Below, piece after piece: positions 1 to 14,808 of a DNA stretch of 15,053 bases (positions within the stretch are counted from its first letter, which is position 1; the number at the start of each line of letters is the position of its first letter). Source of the stretch: Terana coerulea (taxonomy: Eukaryota > Basidiomycota > Agaricomycetes > Polyporales > Phanerochaetaceae); assembly GCA_024811115.1 (NCBI GenBank), contig JAKOGH010000100.1, positions 1 to 15,053 of the forward strand. Direction: 5' to 3'. The position numbers and the translations under genes were made by a program. The notes under the pieces are model-generated. The model worked only from the letters and a program-made list of their open reading frames with translations, was not told the origin of the DNA and did no database searches.

Positions 1-5335
<5,335 letters not shown>

Positions 5336-5800
5336 ATCCGGCCTGCAATAGGTTGCAGTCGTTCCTTGGTGGTTGCGGTCGTGGTGGTGGTTGCGGACAG
5401 AGTCGCCAAATTGTGAGTCGGACGGCTACAGTAGCATCAGGGAAATGTTCAGTCCTCCAATCGGCACCGGGCTGAGCGCAGCGGGACGCACATGGAGAAA
5501 GGGCCGGATGCGTCAATGGTCGACTGTCACCCACAGCGCGCCGAATCGTGACGCACGCTGTGCCACGCACGGCCGTGTGACGCTTCGACGCATCGCGTTA
5601 CGGCACGCTTTCGTCGAGTCACGCACCGCGCGCCGTGAGAGGCCTCGATCTCCGGAGGTGAAACAGGAACAGCGACGAGTCCCTCCGGCATCCGCACGAG
5701 TCCATTCTAGAGCGAGAGGCATGCTGAATGCTGGGCGCTGAACAGCGCTGAACGTTAAACACCTGCGAGTCCGGCTGAATTGACTGGCACACACCTGTAT
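5336..5800 (-). promoter_or_regulatory. 5' flank of the ABC transporter, GC-rich, presumed promoter region
   Basis: This is the sequence directly upstream of the chosen transporter start. It is GC-rich and holds a dense set of CACGC/GACGC words between about 5500 and 5640. A CCAAT pentamer (plus strand, near 5457) is the only recognisable promoter-like word. I see no clear TATA box and no drug-response element. The assignment as promoter is by position only. Confidence 0.3.
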
Positions 5801-6610
5801 TGCAACAGAGACTGGTCTGCTCTAACAGGGACAGGTCCGCCACAAACAAAGGGACCCGGCCCGCTGATCCGAGCATGCGGCGATCACGGCAGGCAACAAG
5901 ACCCCAAGAACCTCTATCAGCCGTTCTGTAAGAGACAGATACTTATGCATGCTCGCGTAGTTTGACACGATCAGTGTTACCTAGGACCGCAAGGCTTTGT
6001 GGTTAGGTAGTCTTCATGTATACTAGGTAGCTTACAAGCAACACTTGGGAGTCTGGGCTACTTACTATGGTCAGCCAAGATATGAGCCTGCTCTCGCACC
6101 GACAAGGCCATTCAATGAAAGCAGGATGTATTAGCACATGCTAGCTAGTTCTCATTTATTATTAACCTGTGACGTAGGAACAACAGCCTGGGACGCGAGG
6201 TAGAATGCAAGCCCCTCTACCTCTGGCAGGTGTACTAGGGCAGGCAGCAGCGCACCCTCAACCGACACTACCTCCACAGCCATCTACGACCATGGTCCCA
6301 TGCTGAACCCAGAGGGTGTCGCCTGCAAATCGTCACCGACCGTGACCGACGCCATGGGAGAGACAACAATCGGTCCTTGTAGGCCCGTGGACCTGCCCGA
6401 GCATCTCCCGGATGCCGTCCAGCATGTGGATAGTGCCTGCTGCAGGGCGAGTGCTTTAGTCACAATGTCAGTCCGCGCACCTGCGCGACGCTGGGGTGCG
6501 GTCCGCTGATGACGACGCCCGCCGCTGCCGTGCGCAACCTACAGGCCCCTATTTTCGTCTTGGAGTGCCGTCATTGTCTTTGCCAGGCGCGGGATTGTTG
6601 AGGATGCCAG
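5801..6610. other. Gene-free stretch, no feature recognised
   Basis: Both strands have only short open frames interrupted by stops, without splice-linked continuations or motifs I recognise. No tRNA, rRNA or terminal-repeat structure was seen. A few phrases on the minus strand around 6400-6590 (for example TALQDENRGL) resemble generic coiled-coil sequence, but they are too short to name a family. Confidence 0.4.
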
Positions 6611-6675
6611 ACCGCGATTACACCATACATTTGCGTCCGGCAACCGACAATTACACCATATAATTGTGTCCGGCG
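6611..6675. repeat. Two head-to-tail copies of a 32-33 bp unit
   Basis: Copy 1 is 6611-6642 and copy 2 is 6643-6675. Both start with accg, share the core attacaccata and end in gtccggc plus one base. They differ by a few substitutions and one indel. Copy 2 contains a short palindrome (acaatta ... taattgt, 6647-6667), and the next bases (accg, 6676) look like the start of a third copy. Not part of any recognised gene. Confidence 0.75.
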
Positions 6676-7239
6676 ACCGTGGGTAGGGTGCCGACGTCCT
6701 TTGCTGACGGTCCGCGGTATCTTGAGGCTCGAAACGTCGAGTCGTGGATCTTGCAGCTGTGTAGGACGAGCAGCACGGCCGTGACAATTCCGGATCGTGG
6801 ATACATTATATGCTGGCGTCTGCCGAGCGGAGGGTTTGCGAGGGGCTTGTGAGTAATCTGACAAGACGGTCCAAGCACACCACGCGGTCGAGGAAAACGA
6901 GATCAAGACTGACCATAACCGACGTTATAACGACGGATCAAGACCCCGCGGCGGAGCTACTACGAAAGGTCTCCGTCAGGGGTACAGAGATGTTCTTGTT
7001 GTTCTCGCCGTAGTGTGCAGGTGTTCATAACACATCTTTTGTCTTTCAGAGCCATTGGAAGAGGCTGCAGCGTTTAGACACCGTCAGCAAGGCACGCACC
7101 CGGTCAGAGACGCTTAGAGCAGACTCACATGGTAGGTTCGGTAGCGCCCGCTTCACGTGCTCAAACCGCACGCGCGAGGTGAACGCGAGAGCGGTTTGGA
7201 TCAAAGTCCGGAAAGCCGAAGGGGTCTGCAGGGTGGAGC
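6676..7239. other. Gene-free stretch with a splice-acceptor-like site but no recognisable gene
   Basis: No protein family can be recognised. A pyrimidine-rich tract ending in cag at 7047-7049 looks like a 3' splice site and is followed by 87 open codons on the plus strand (7050-7310, stop 7311-7313). There is no matching upstream coding exon or conserved motif, so it is not called as a gene. Confidence 0.35.
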
Positions 7240-7263
7240 CAGATAACAAATCAGATAACAAAT
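7240..7263. repeat. Perfect 12-bp tandem duplication
   Basis: The 12-mer cagataacaaat occurs twice back to back (7240-7251 and 7252-7263). It could be replication slippage or a small target-site-type duplication left after an excision. Nothing between the copies distinguishes these. Confidence 0.85.
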
Positions 7264-7910
7264 TGTTTCAATCTTTTTGTGATCTGCTCATTTCCATAGG
7301 ACTGCTCCGGTAAGCAGCTACTGACCTAACTACAACAGTCCTTATTCACCCCACAGACCGCTTCGTCACGGCTGCGATAAGTGTCTGTCAGTGAGTGCTG
7401 CATTTGGTGCTTACTTTGCTGCTGCGAGCTCCCTTTACCACCTTGCACCAGGTCTCATCTGTGCAGCTTACTCAAATACTATATGTCTAGTCTACACACT
7501 TAGGGCCCGGGAACGCTTCAATTGCGACTGGCCGTTCTGGGGCTTACGGAGTGCTCGAGGTAAGCTTGTGGCAGCTTAAGCCACATAGGCGAAGATTTAG
7601 CGCCGAGCATATGGTCAGTGTCAATACTGATCGCGATAACAAAAATTGGTTATCGGCATCACCCTGCAGACCCCTTCGGCTTACCGGACTTTGAAACAAG
7701 ACCCTTCGGACTAGCCCTCAGGGCGCCAGAAGGGCTCTGGCACGAGACTAACTCACATGGGCTGCCCATCCGCCGCCTGCCCTCACTACATTACGAGCGC
7801 CGATTTGCCCCCGAGACAACAAATACAGCGTCCCGGCGAGCGATGCAAGGGGGCGTTTTATGCGTTCACGAGCCCGGCAAGTCTTCTCGCAGCGGGTACG
7901 GCAGTGTCGT
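7264..7910. other. Gene-free stretch with small inverted and direct repeats
   Basis: No coding feature is recognised. Visible structure: an inverted repeat cgataac (7634-7640) / gttatcg (7649-7655) with an 8-nt loop, and two similar words around agaccc(c)ttcgg (about 7669 and 7700). Open frames here lack introns, motifs or plausible starts. Confidence 0.35.
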
Positions 7911-7972
7911 TTACTGACCTGGGCTATTCATCCGAATGGTTCTGCGTAATTCTGAGCAGAACCAGTCAGTAA
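7911..7972. repeat. Nested inverted repeat (two-stage hairpin)
   Basis: Outer arms ttactgac (7911-7918) and gtcagtaa (7965-7972) enclose inner arms ggttctgc (7938-7945) and gcagaacc (7956-7963), with a 10-nt central loop. Both arm pairs are perfect 8-mers. Function unknown; it could be the remnant of a small foldback element or a transcription-related hairpin. Confidence 0.6.
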
Positions 7973-8601
7973 CAGCGGAAAGGAAGCGAGGAAAGGTGAG
8001 GTAGCGCACCGCTATCTTCACTTCTCGATATTCTTGGCATTTGCAGGAGTCGGTGGACGGTGGGAAGAGCAAAGCGCAGAAGGGAGCGAGCTGGGAGCTG
8101 GCGCTGGGCGATCTGAATTGACACGGAGGGATGACTGGCGTGTTTGACGGGGGCGAGAGATTCGATCCGCTGACGCGTCGTTACTGTATCTCTTCGATAC
8201 CCTCTTGTAAGTGGAATCGGTTTGGCGAACTTGAAGCTTGAAGCTCAAGGTATTACTTACGTAGCACATGAGGAAGCAACATATCACCTTGCCACGACAA
8301 GGTCTCTGCCAGGTCTCTGCACAATTTGTGCTTATCACTCAGTATTTATTATCCACGGTAAATTGAGAATTGAAATTTAAAATACCATTTATAGCATAAC
8401 TGTAACCAATGTCACGTAGTAACAAACGCGAACGCCAGCAAGCAAGCCTAAGGGACCTCAGGCTCGTCATCGCTGTCATTGTTGCAAGTACTCTAGCTCT
8501 GCATCTAGTGACTACGATTGCAATACTACGCATACACTCAACAACTAAATGATCATCCCTCTTCTTCGTCATTGGTGAAGCCTCCATGCCCGTGGCTGTC
8601 C
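7973..8601. other. Gene-free spacer downstream of the integrase-like gene
   Basis: No gene is recognised. A tandem pair of near-identical 11-mers (aggtctctgcc at 8300-8310, aggtctctgca at 8311-8321) and repeated cttgaag words near 8229-8245 are visible. The part 8330-8410 is AT-rich. In a shifted frame, the acidic C-terminal tail of the neighbouring integrase-like gene may continue to a stop at 8553-8555. Confidence 0.35.
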
Positions 8602-10442
8602 TCAGCCTCCTCGTCGGGTGAAATCTCCGTACTCTGGACCTTCTTGGTTGTCAAGGTTGTCAAGGCCATCTTCTTCTCCTAGCATGGCAGCATCTCCGAA
8701 AGATTGACTCGGAGTATAGCGGTATACGTACTGAGGAATCTGGCTATTGACCGCCTTCTGGTAGAATCCCTCTAACTCTCCGTCCTTCCAAGCTTGCTCC
8801 TCGGCTAACACAAGGACTTGGTCCTGAGGCACATGTGAGATGTCGGGCTGCTCAGCAAGAGCGAGAAATGTGTTCAGCATGAGCAAGAACACATCCCAAA
8901 ATGTCTGCTCGTTGACGGCGGGGAATCCAAGCTGGGCATGGCAGTCTTTCATGACAACATCGAAGAATGGGGGTACAAGGTCGAATACGGGATCGGTCTT
9001 CGGTGAGTACTTCTCTTCCATCTCGTCGATAAGCTCCGGAGGAACCAACACCTATTTCTCTGTCAGTGCACGAGTATCTCAGACTCTACTACCGAAGATG
9101 GACAGACTTTGAAATCGTGAGTTCCAAACCGATCTGGGTTCGCTGTAATGAGATCAGGAATGCCCTGCGGCAGAACTTTATGTTTGCTAGCACGCCCGGA
9201 GTCGAGTTGAACTCTTTGCGGTACTTGTCCAGTTCAATTTGGAGCCGGATCGCAAGCCAGAGGAATATGAGTCTATTGCGGCGTAACAGCGAGACATAAC
9301 ATGACAATCCACTGCCAGTCAGTATCTAAGCTCAGGCATTGAATATGATGTGCTTACTTATGGGTGTTATCTCCGACATCGTATATGTCGTGACCAGTGT
9401 CCAACACATTCTCAAAGCCTTCCGACCATGTTCTCCGCAGTCCACTCCAGACGATTTCTGGCTTGACATTTGCCTTGCTTCGCATCCAGCGATGCTGGAC
9501 GGTGCCTACCAATGTCGGATCCAGGCGCTGTCTCATAGCAGAGTGGCAGTTTGCAACACCATAGTTCTCGAACCCTGGGTCAGCTCTGTGTAATGAAAGG
9601 AACACCTACGGCCATATGTGTCAGTCTCAGCTGGTACTCCAATGTGTGGTAATGAACCCTTTTGCTCTCGCCGAAGCCTCGATATAGTAACTGTTGACTA
9701 GTAGAGGGTTGCGATTGGTCCACCAGATTTTCAGCCAGAGAAGGCGTCCGGCATGAGGCTCAATGGCGCCATGAAGCCAGAGACCAAAGCGCTTCCACTC
9801 GTCGTGTTGGTCCAATGCCCAAATGTCGTTTACACCGGGCGGTCCAGAATACCTTTCGCTTCATACACCTTCCCACTCGCATTTTCACGGCCGGGCTCCA
9901 TCAGCCGCAAGTATTCAAGCACAAGATTTCTGATGTGTATCCGACTGATCAACAGCCACACGGAGGATAATTCTGATGATAACAACGCACTCGGGAGCCC
10001 GCACCCCATATTCTAATCTCAGCTTCCTTGTCAATCCCCGTGCTCCTGCTTGCGGAAAGCGCGCTTTGAGTGCTGGAATATAGTTATCGAGAGAAGCGAA
10101 TGTATGTCGTTGTTGGCGAGTACTCTGTAGCCCCCATTCCTTGCGAAAACGCTTGACACTGGATACGGCTAGATAGATGGGTTTTTCAGAACTTTGGGAC
10201 AGTCTGACCAGAACAAAGTATCCTGACCTGCACCCATAGGCATCAGTTTCGTAGTGCTTTTTGAGCTCCTCTACAATATTCTCATCGCTTAGCCCTAAAC
10301 TCCAGTAGTACAAGAGCCAAGGGCGTATAATGATCTTTGGCACTGCCAGTAGAAGGTGCGTTTGAAAGCAGGACTTTGAGTTCAATGATTGATAAGAATA
10401 TTCTGCAGATAACAGACCTTTGGGAAGATGCTGGTTAGGCAT
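8602..10442 (-). pseudogene. Basidiomycete integrase-core (DDE, rve-like) transposase-type gene, decayed
   Basis: Likely transposon-derived DNA-processing protein with an N-terminal helix-turn-helix-like part (LSDENIVEELKKHYETD) followed by an RNase H-fold integrase core. Exons, 5' to 3': 10442-10228, 10158-9991, 9929 to about 9658, 9605-9358, 9272-9093, 9051-8602. Core landmarks: ALDQHDEWKRFG (first Asp), LLWLKIWWTN, ITQS then DPGFENYG (second Asp), HRWMRSKANVKPE (candidate Glu about 40 residues later), then FLWLA..LQIELDKYRKEF and DFKV. Later, DPVFDLVPP is followed by an acidic tail. Frameshifts lie near 9860, 9837, 9582 and 9196, and possibly near 8635. The one near 9582 puts a stop just before the second catalytic Asp. 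The intron between 9657 and 9606 does not splice cleanly in phase. The first ATG (10442) precedes the conserved part and is uncertain. Family assignment is from remembered motifs. Confidence 0.82.
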
Positions 10443-10804
10443 TGAAATCTTGGCCGTGCAGTGAGAGGGCAAGTCGCGAAGCTATGCGAATCGCCGGACT
10501 TGAGCATAGCTCGGACTGAAGTCAATTCAAAGTGAATTCAATTGTGCACTGAATGCGATTTGTAAGGCCCTTCATTTGCCTGTTGATCTCTATCACTTAA
10601 TATGTACGCAGACTACAAATGGATCAGTAGCCGGTAACAAGCCACCCGCTTACATAATCACATCCAGGCAATTTCCCTCTTTGAATAACCAAGCTATTGT
10701 CGACTTTTCGTGTGCGTGAGCCTTCAGCTCAGTAGTTGACAGTGAGGCTTTCCCTGTATTCTGTCGAGTTCCTTGCATTATATTAATCACTGGACGTGAT
10801 AGAT
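10443..10804. promoter_or_regulatory. Divergent intergenic region between the integrase-like gene and the unknown plus-strand gene
   Basis: The two genes point away from each other, so both promoters should lie here. A TATA-like attatattaat sits about 20-30 bp before the plus-strand ATG (near 10777-10788). A short imperfect palindrome, caattcaaagtgaattcaat (about 10531), is the only other structure seen. Confidence 0.35.
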
Positions 10805-12609
10805 ATGGCACGCAACAGCGATCAGGAAGATTTTTCCGGGCCAGCCTGGAAAACGGTCGAAACAGGTGACTTTACCGAAGAGGTGTCCACGGGCCTCAAA
10901 TTTGTCGAAGCGACCGTCCCAGCTGTCAAGGGACCTTTCCGCCTGGGACAATACTCAACTACCTCCAGAGTCAAGCAGGAAAAGAAGGTCGTTACATCGC
11001 TGACGAGTGCTACCAGTATTATCGCACAAAGCGCTGAAACAAAAAGGCGGGAGACGCAGAGTCGTACTCAAGGAACTCCCAAAGGTATGTTCGTCTGCCA
11101 GTATCTCATCAATTACTCGATGTCCTAAGCCATTGCTAGGATCGCATTCACTCCAGTCTCATGCACATTTGGGCGCTGGTAGCCATTCAAGCATGTCCGG
11201 CCAGCTGCAAGGTGCTGCCTACTATGCCAGTCAGCCCGTAAATCCGCCACAGCCCTTACCCTCTATTCCGGTCGGCTTTGGACATGCCTCTGGTCACCAT
11301 CGCATCTTATCGCAACTACCGTCTTCTGCTCCAGCTTCTATCAGCATGATACATGCTCCTCGTCGCAACGTCAGTCTCCTACTCAGCCACTTCGCGAATG
11401 CGGATAGGTACACCCAACAACCAGAGGATGAACAGATTTATCGGAATATTTTGGACGCACGGAAACCTGGTACATATATGCTATCGCAACCATGCTTCCA
11501 ACGAGCCATTGCTAAGTTATCATTGTCACTCCCATTCTAGGTCATAGTGTTCAAGTACAGGCTGTTGGATCACGGTCGACATCTGCCATTGGTCAAGCAG
11601 GTGCCTTATACTTAGGACATTTCATACCACAAGGCACGACTTTTGCCCATGGTGCTTCTACCAGCATGTCATCTCCTGGTGTTGCGTTTACACAGGCTTC
11701 CCATCTCCACATGCCCCCTCCGGCGCTGGCCTCTCCTATCTATCAATTGACTGCTCCGGCGCCATCGCAATTTGGATATCAAGCTCAACATGGGAACTAC
11801 GGCGAGATCCGTGCTGGTGCCGCACGCAACGCAGCCTATGCTCATGCAGTAACAAAAGGAGAAGTAGGCAAGGTGCATGCCACTCTTGCCCACAAGCCTG
11901 CAGGTGCACGGTCGAAGAAGTCGGTCATATGTGTACGTGCCTCCGAGTCGTAGTCAACCATGCTACCGTATAGATGCTGACTTCATGACAGGATGAAACA
12001 TTTGGGAACGTACCTATCACTGTCGGATACAACTCTTTGAAGACTATGATATGGGATGTTTTATCTCCTATCTGGTATATCAGGGCATCCGGATTCTCCT
12101 TACGCCTAGATGACCTGGTACTTCGCGACAAGGACTGGTGCCGAATTGATCCTCCTGTTTTCGGTGCTGCCGACCAGAGCGTGATCTGGGACAACTACAT
12201 GAAGCAACCAAAGAAAAAGTCAGGCACGTCATCCAGCGCTCTCCCGACATATGTTTTCCGTCAAGTGGTTGTCGAACTCTATCTGGAGATTCCCTTCGAG
12301 ATTTGGAACCAGTACATAGCGTGGGAGGAGGAGCGTGATTCCGCCCGAAGCTCTTTGACAGTGTCGGCAGGTGTTGAGTCGGATAGATACCGTAAGCGCT
12401 CTGCTCACATCTTCTCTATTGTTCTACCAGGTTCCACCATGACGATACCTATTGTCTATTGTCCTGGTATCTATTTGTGTCTGTTTATAGTACAGCCACC
12501 CAGTATTGTATATAAGGCAGCTCTCTGCGCCATACATAATAAGACTCTTACAACTCTCAACCCACAAAGCGTGTGTATCAACCAACCTACAGGTGAGTAT
12601 CCATCCTAG
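10805..12609 (+). CDS. Unknown basidiomycete protein, four exons, 3' end replaced by LTR sequence
   Basis: Not recognised with certainty. Exons 10805-11084, 11140-11469, 11541-11932 and 11992-12371 are joined in phase by 55-71 nt GT-AG introns and give about 460 residues with no frameshift. The ATG at 10805 has G at -3 and +4. The first 300 residues are low in complexity (Ser, Ala, Gln, His, Pro), with basic patches (KRRETQSR, ARSKKS). The last exon holds a compact domain with FGNVPITVGYNSLK, VLSPIWYIRASGF, LRDKDW and VVVELYLEIPFEIWNQY. That last part reminds me of the region before the kinase in agaricomycete alpha-type protein kinases, but this is a weak memory match. From 12372 the frame enters a copia LTR and adds about 78 unrelated residues before a stop at 12607-12609, so the native C-terminus is missing. 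The gene lies back to back with the integrase-like pseudogene. Confidence 0.75.
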
Positions 12610-12663
12610 CTTCCTCTAGGCCTCGGTAGGAGTGTACGCCGCTGTATGCGCTGCACTTCTACA
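12372..12663 (+). repeat. 5' long terminal repeat of the copia element
   Basis: The 292-bp segment starts with tgttga and ends with tctaca, the TG...CA (TGT...ACA) termini of copia LTRs. It holds a TATA-like box and short A-rich aataa words downstream, and it is followed directly by a primer-binding-site-like sequence. The right border is well fixed by the primer site. The left border rests only on the terminal motif, because the 3' LTR is outside the window. The five bases before it (gcagg) would be the target-site duplication. Confidence 0.75.
12509..12516 (+). promoter_or_regulatory. TATA-like box in the LTR
   Basis: The sequence tatataag lies about 155 bp before the LTR end, a sensible place for the retrotransposon's own promoter. 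Transcription would then start near 12540, defining the U3/R border. No other core promoter signal was checked. Confidence 0.5.
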
Positions 12664-12681
12664 GGTTATGAAGCCCGATGA
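12664..12681 (+). other. Primer-binding site, half-tRNA initiator-Met type
   Basis: Directly after the LTR comes ggttatgaagcccgatga. Copia-type elements are known to prime from the cut 5' half of initiator tRNA-Met. The complement of its anticodon arm reads ggttatgrgccc in several eukaryotes. The match here is good apart from one extra A after ggttatga. The tRNA gene of this organism is not in the window, so the exact fit is not tested. Confidence 0.65.
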
Positions 12682-12898
12682 CAGCGGTTGATTGCGCCGT
12701 CACTGGCAGCAACAACCAGCTCATTGGTAAACTTGCCTGTACCTACTTCGCTGCCATCGTGCGCTGACGGTTGCGCTACCTAGCGCACCGTCTACGCCCG
12801 GCAAGCTGAGCAGGCACAAGGGTGCCCTTTGGGGCCCTCCTTGGCTAAAGCCAGGTCAGTACATCGTACTGACTGTTCTGTCTTTACAGAACTCAACA
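12682..12898 (+). other. Untranslated leader between primer site and gag
   Basis: No open gene start occurs here. A perfect 7-bp hairpin, gtcagta (12855-12861) and tactgac (12867-12873), sits just before a pyrimidine-rich tract ending in cag (12887-12889). That tract looks like a 3' splice site ten bases before the gag ATG. Confidence 0.5.
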
Positions 12899-13688
12899 AT
12901 GTCTTCCTCACTCGAGAAGCTTGTCCCTCGTCCTCGACGGAACCAACTGGGAGCACTGGAACGACACCTTGAAGTCGTTCCTGGGCACTCAGGGCATCTC
13001 TCGTCAGCTCTCGACGGCCCAGCCGACGGTGCCGGTCTTATTCGCACTGTCCCGGCAGCTCCCGCTCGCCCCGCTACTCCAACCACGGCTGAGCTCCCCG
13101 CCTCTGGCGAGTGCCCGGCAACGAGCATGAGCACTCCAGGGCCGTCGACAAGCTCGACGACTGGATCAACGACGACCTCCCAGGCCATGGGCTTTATCCG
13201 CCTTCGCCTGACATACCAGATTGGACAGTCAGTGAAGAACGAGACGACTGCCAAGGCCCTGTATGAGTCCTTGGAGGCCACCTACACCCAGAATACTCTG
13301 GGTACGGCCTACGCTGACTTCAGGGGCCTCCTGAAATCTCGCCTCCCGAGGATCAGTCTCCAGCACCGGCGATCGCCAAGATCCAAGCACATGTCGACCG
13401 CCTAGACGCGAGCGCATGCGTCTAGACGATTACATACACCTGATGCTCCTTATTTCAAAGACACCAGGGTATGGTAAGCACATCGCCACCGTCACCACGC
13501 TAAACCAAAAGATGGTAGACACATCGCTGACTCTCTACCCCGCCCTGGGGCCCCCTGATCCCAGGCAATACGGAGGCAGCTCATCGCTGCATGGGAGCAG
13601 CGAAAGCTTTCCTCGGCCAGCGCAAGCAGACCGAGTCTGCTAAACGCGTCACCGCCGTCAAGAACAAGGGGAAGGATCCTCAGTTCAA

Positions 13689-13764
13689 ACAGCAGCAGCG
13701 CCCCTAACGGGCAGCAGCAGCATGCAGCAGCAGCGCCCGCAAGGGCAGCAGCAGCAGCAGCAGG
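13689..13764 (+). repeat. Imperfect CAG trinucleotide repeat
   Basis: Three runs of cag/gca triplets are broken by short interruptions. They lie in the gag segment that would code for a polyglutamine-rich stretch. In other frames they read as Ala or Ser runs. Repeat-length change is a simple way to shift the frame here. Confidence 0.85.
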
Positions 13765-14757
13765 ACGGTGCCGGCAACGGCAAGGGCAAGAAGACCCAGC
13801 GCGGCAAGCGCGCGGGCAAGGGCAAGGGCAAGGCCCAGGATGCCGACCACGGTCACTCCTACATCGCCGCCCCGGTCATCCCGGGTGAACGATTTTGCCC
13901 CCGCCATCCCGCCTCCCCAAATCCGAGGCCGAAGAAATTCAGTCTCGCATCGAAGGAGAGCGAGCTCTACCGGCAACAACAACCAGTTCCCCGCTTCCGC
14001 AAGGCACTATCCCTTGCTGAGAAGCTGGAGTCGTCGGATCCCAGGAGCGCATCCGACCTCGAGGAGGTTATCGACGCCAACGAGCACAACGCCACCGCTC
14101 GACGCCATGGATATGCAGCACGCACCTAAGTGAACTCCGCCCAATCCCGACGAGACGACGAGTACCAGACTCTGCATAAGGCCCAGCTTCGCGAGGCCGC
14201 GAGAGCTCCGCAACTTGCTCAAGCAGTGGATCGCGGACAAGAACGCCGCCTGAACAAGGGCTCGACCTCGACAGAAGCTGCCGCGCACGCCCGATGGGAG
14301 CGACACCAGCTTGTCAAGCTGTCCGTCGCCCAGGGAGCGAGTTCGCCGCCACCGCCGCCGAAGATGAGGCCGCGGAGAAGGCTCGTCGCGCCAAGCAGGC
14401 CGACCTCGACTCACGCCGAGCGCATGCTCGATGCTCGCATCGCCGAGCTCGACGCCCGCATCGACTCGAACAACGTCGCTCTCAAACGAAAGTTTGCTGA
14501 GGCCGGGAGTTCGTCGAGGGCAGCTCCTCCGCCCCGCCAAGCGCAGCTCGCGCGAATCCTCGCCGATCATCTCGGTCTGACGAGGTCGACATGCAAATGT
14601 CGCCGACAGGGAGGACGGCTTCGACGCCCGCGACCACCCTGACATCGAGGACGCCGTGTCCCTCGAAACGAGGACAACGACAGCGACGTCGACGGACCAG
14701 TTCACGGATGCCTGATGGACGATCGAGATCCACCAGGACATCATCGACGCGTACTCG

Positions 14758-14808
14758 GTGACGTCCCCTCTAACTCTGCACTGCATCCCACTAACCGATA
14801 CTTTGCAG
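14758..14808 (+). other. Candidate intron near the gag 3' end
   Basis: Donor gtgacg, branch-like actaac (14790-14795) and acceptor ttgcag (14803-14808) enclose 51 nt, a typical size for this genome. Splicing would keep one frame open to the stop at 14845. The donor is not optimal, and the surrounding frame is broken, so this remains a suggestion. Confidence 0.4.

Noticed and set aside
5373..5794. Overlapping open frames of 90-120 codons on both strands
   Set aside because: All lie in the GC-rich promoter-side segment, are Arg-rich in several frames at once, and show no motif.
7050..7313. 87 open codons after a splice-acceptor-like site
   Set aside because: No upstream exon with a matching donor, no recognisable motif and no support for a start were found.
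9563..9580. ggttcgag on the minus strand, like a tRNA B box
   Set aside because: It is coding sequence for DPGFEN in the integrase core, and no acceptor or anticodon stem surrounds it.
12588..12592. An earlier ctaca|gg as LTR end
   Set aside because: It is followed by a splice-donor-like gtgagt and not by a tRNA-complementary sequence. The later end at 12663 is followed by a good primer-site match.
13704..13982. Leu/Ala-rich open frame on the minus strand that looks membrane-like
   Set aside because: It is the complement of the CAG repeat and the GGCAAG-rich nucleocapsid region; the hydrophobicity is a product of the repeat.
14007..14786. A 259-codon open frame on the minus strand
   Set aside because: It lies antisense to the copia gag, in very GC-rich DNA where stops are rare. 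It is low in complexity and has no recognised motif.
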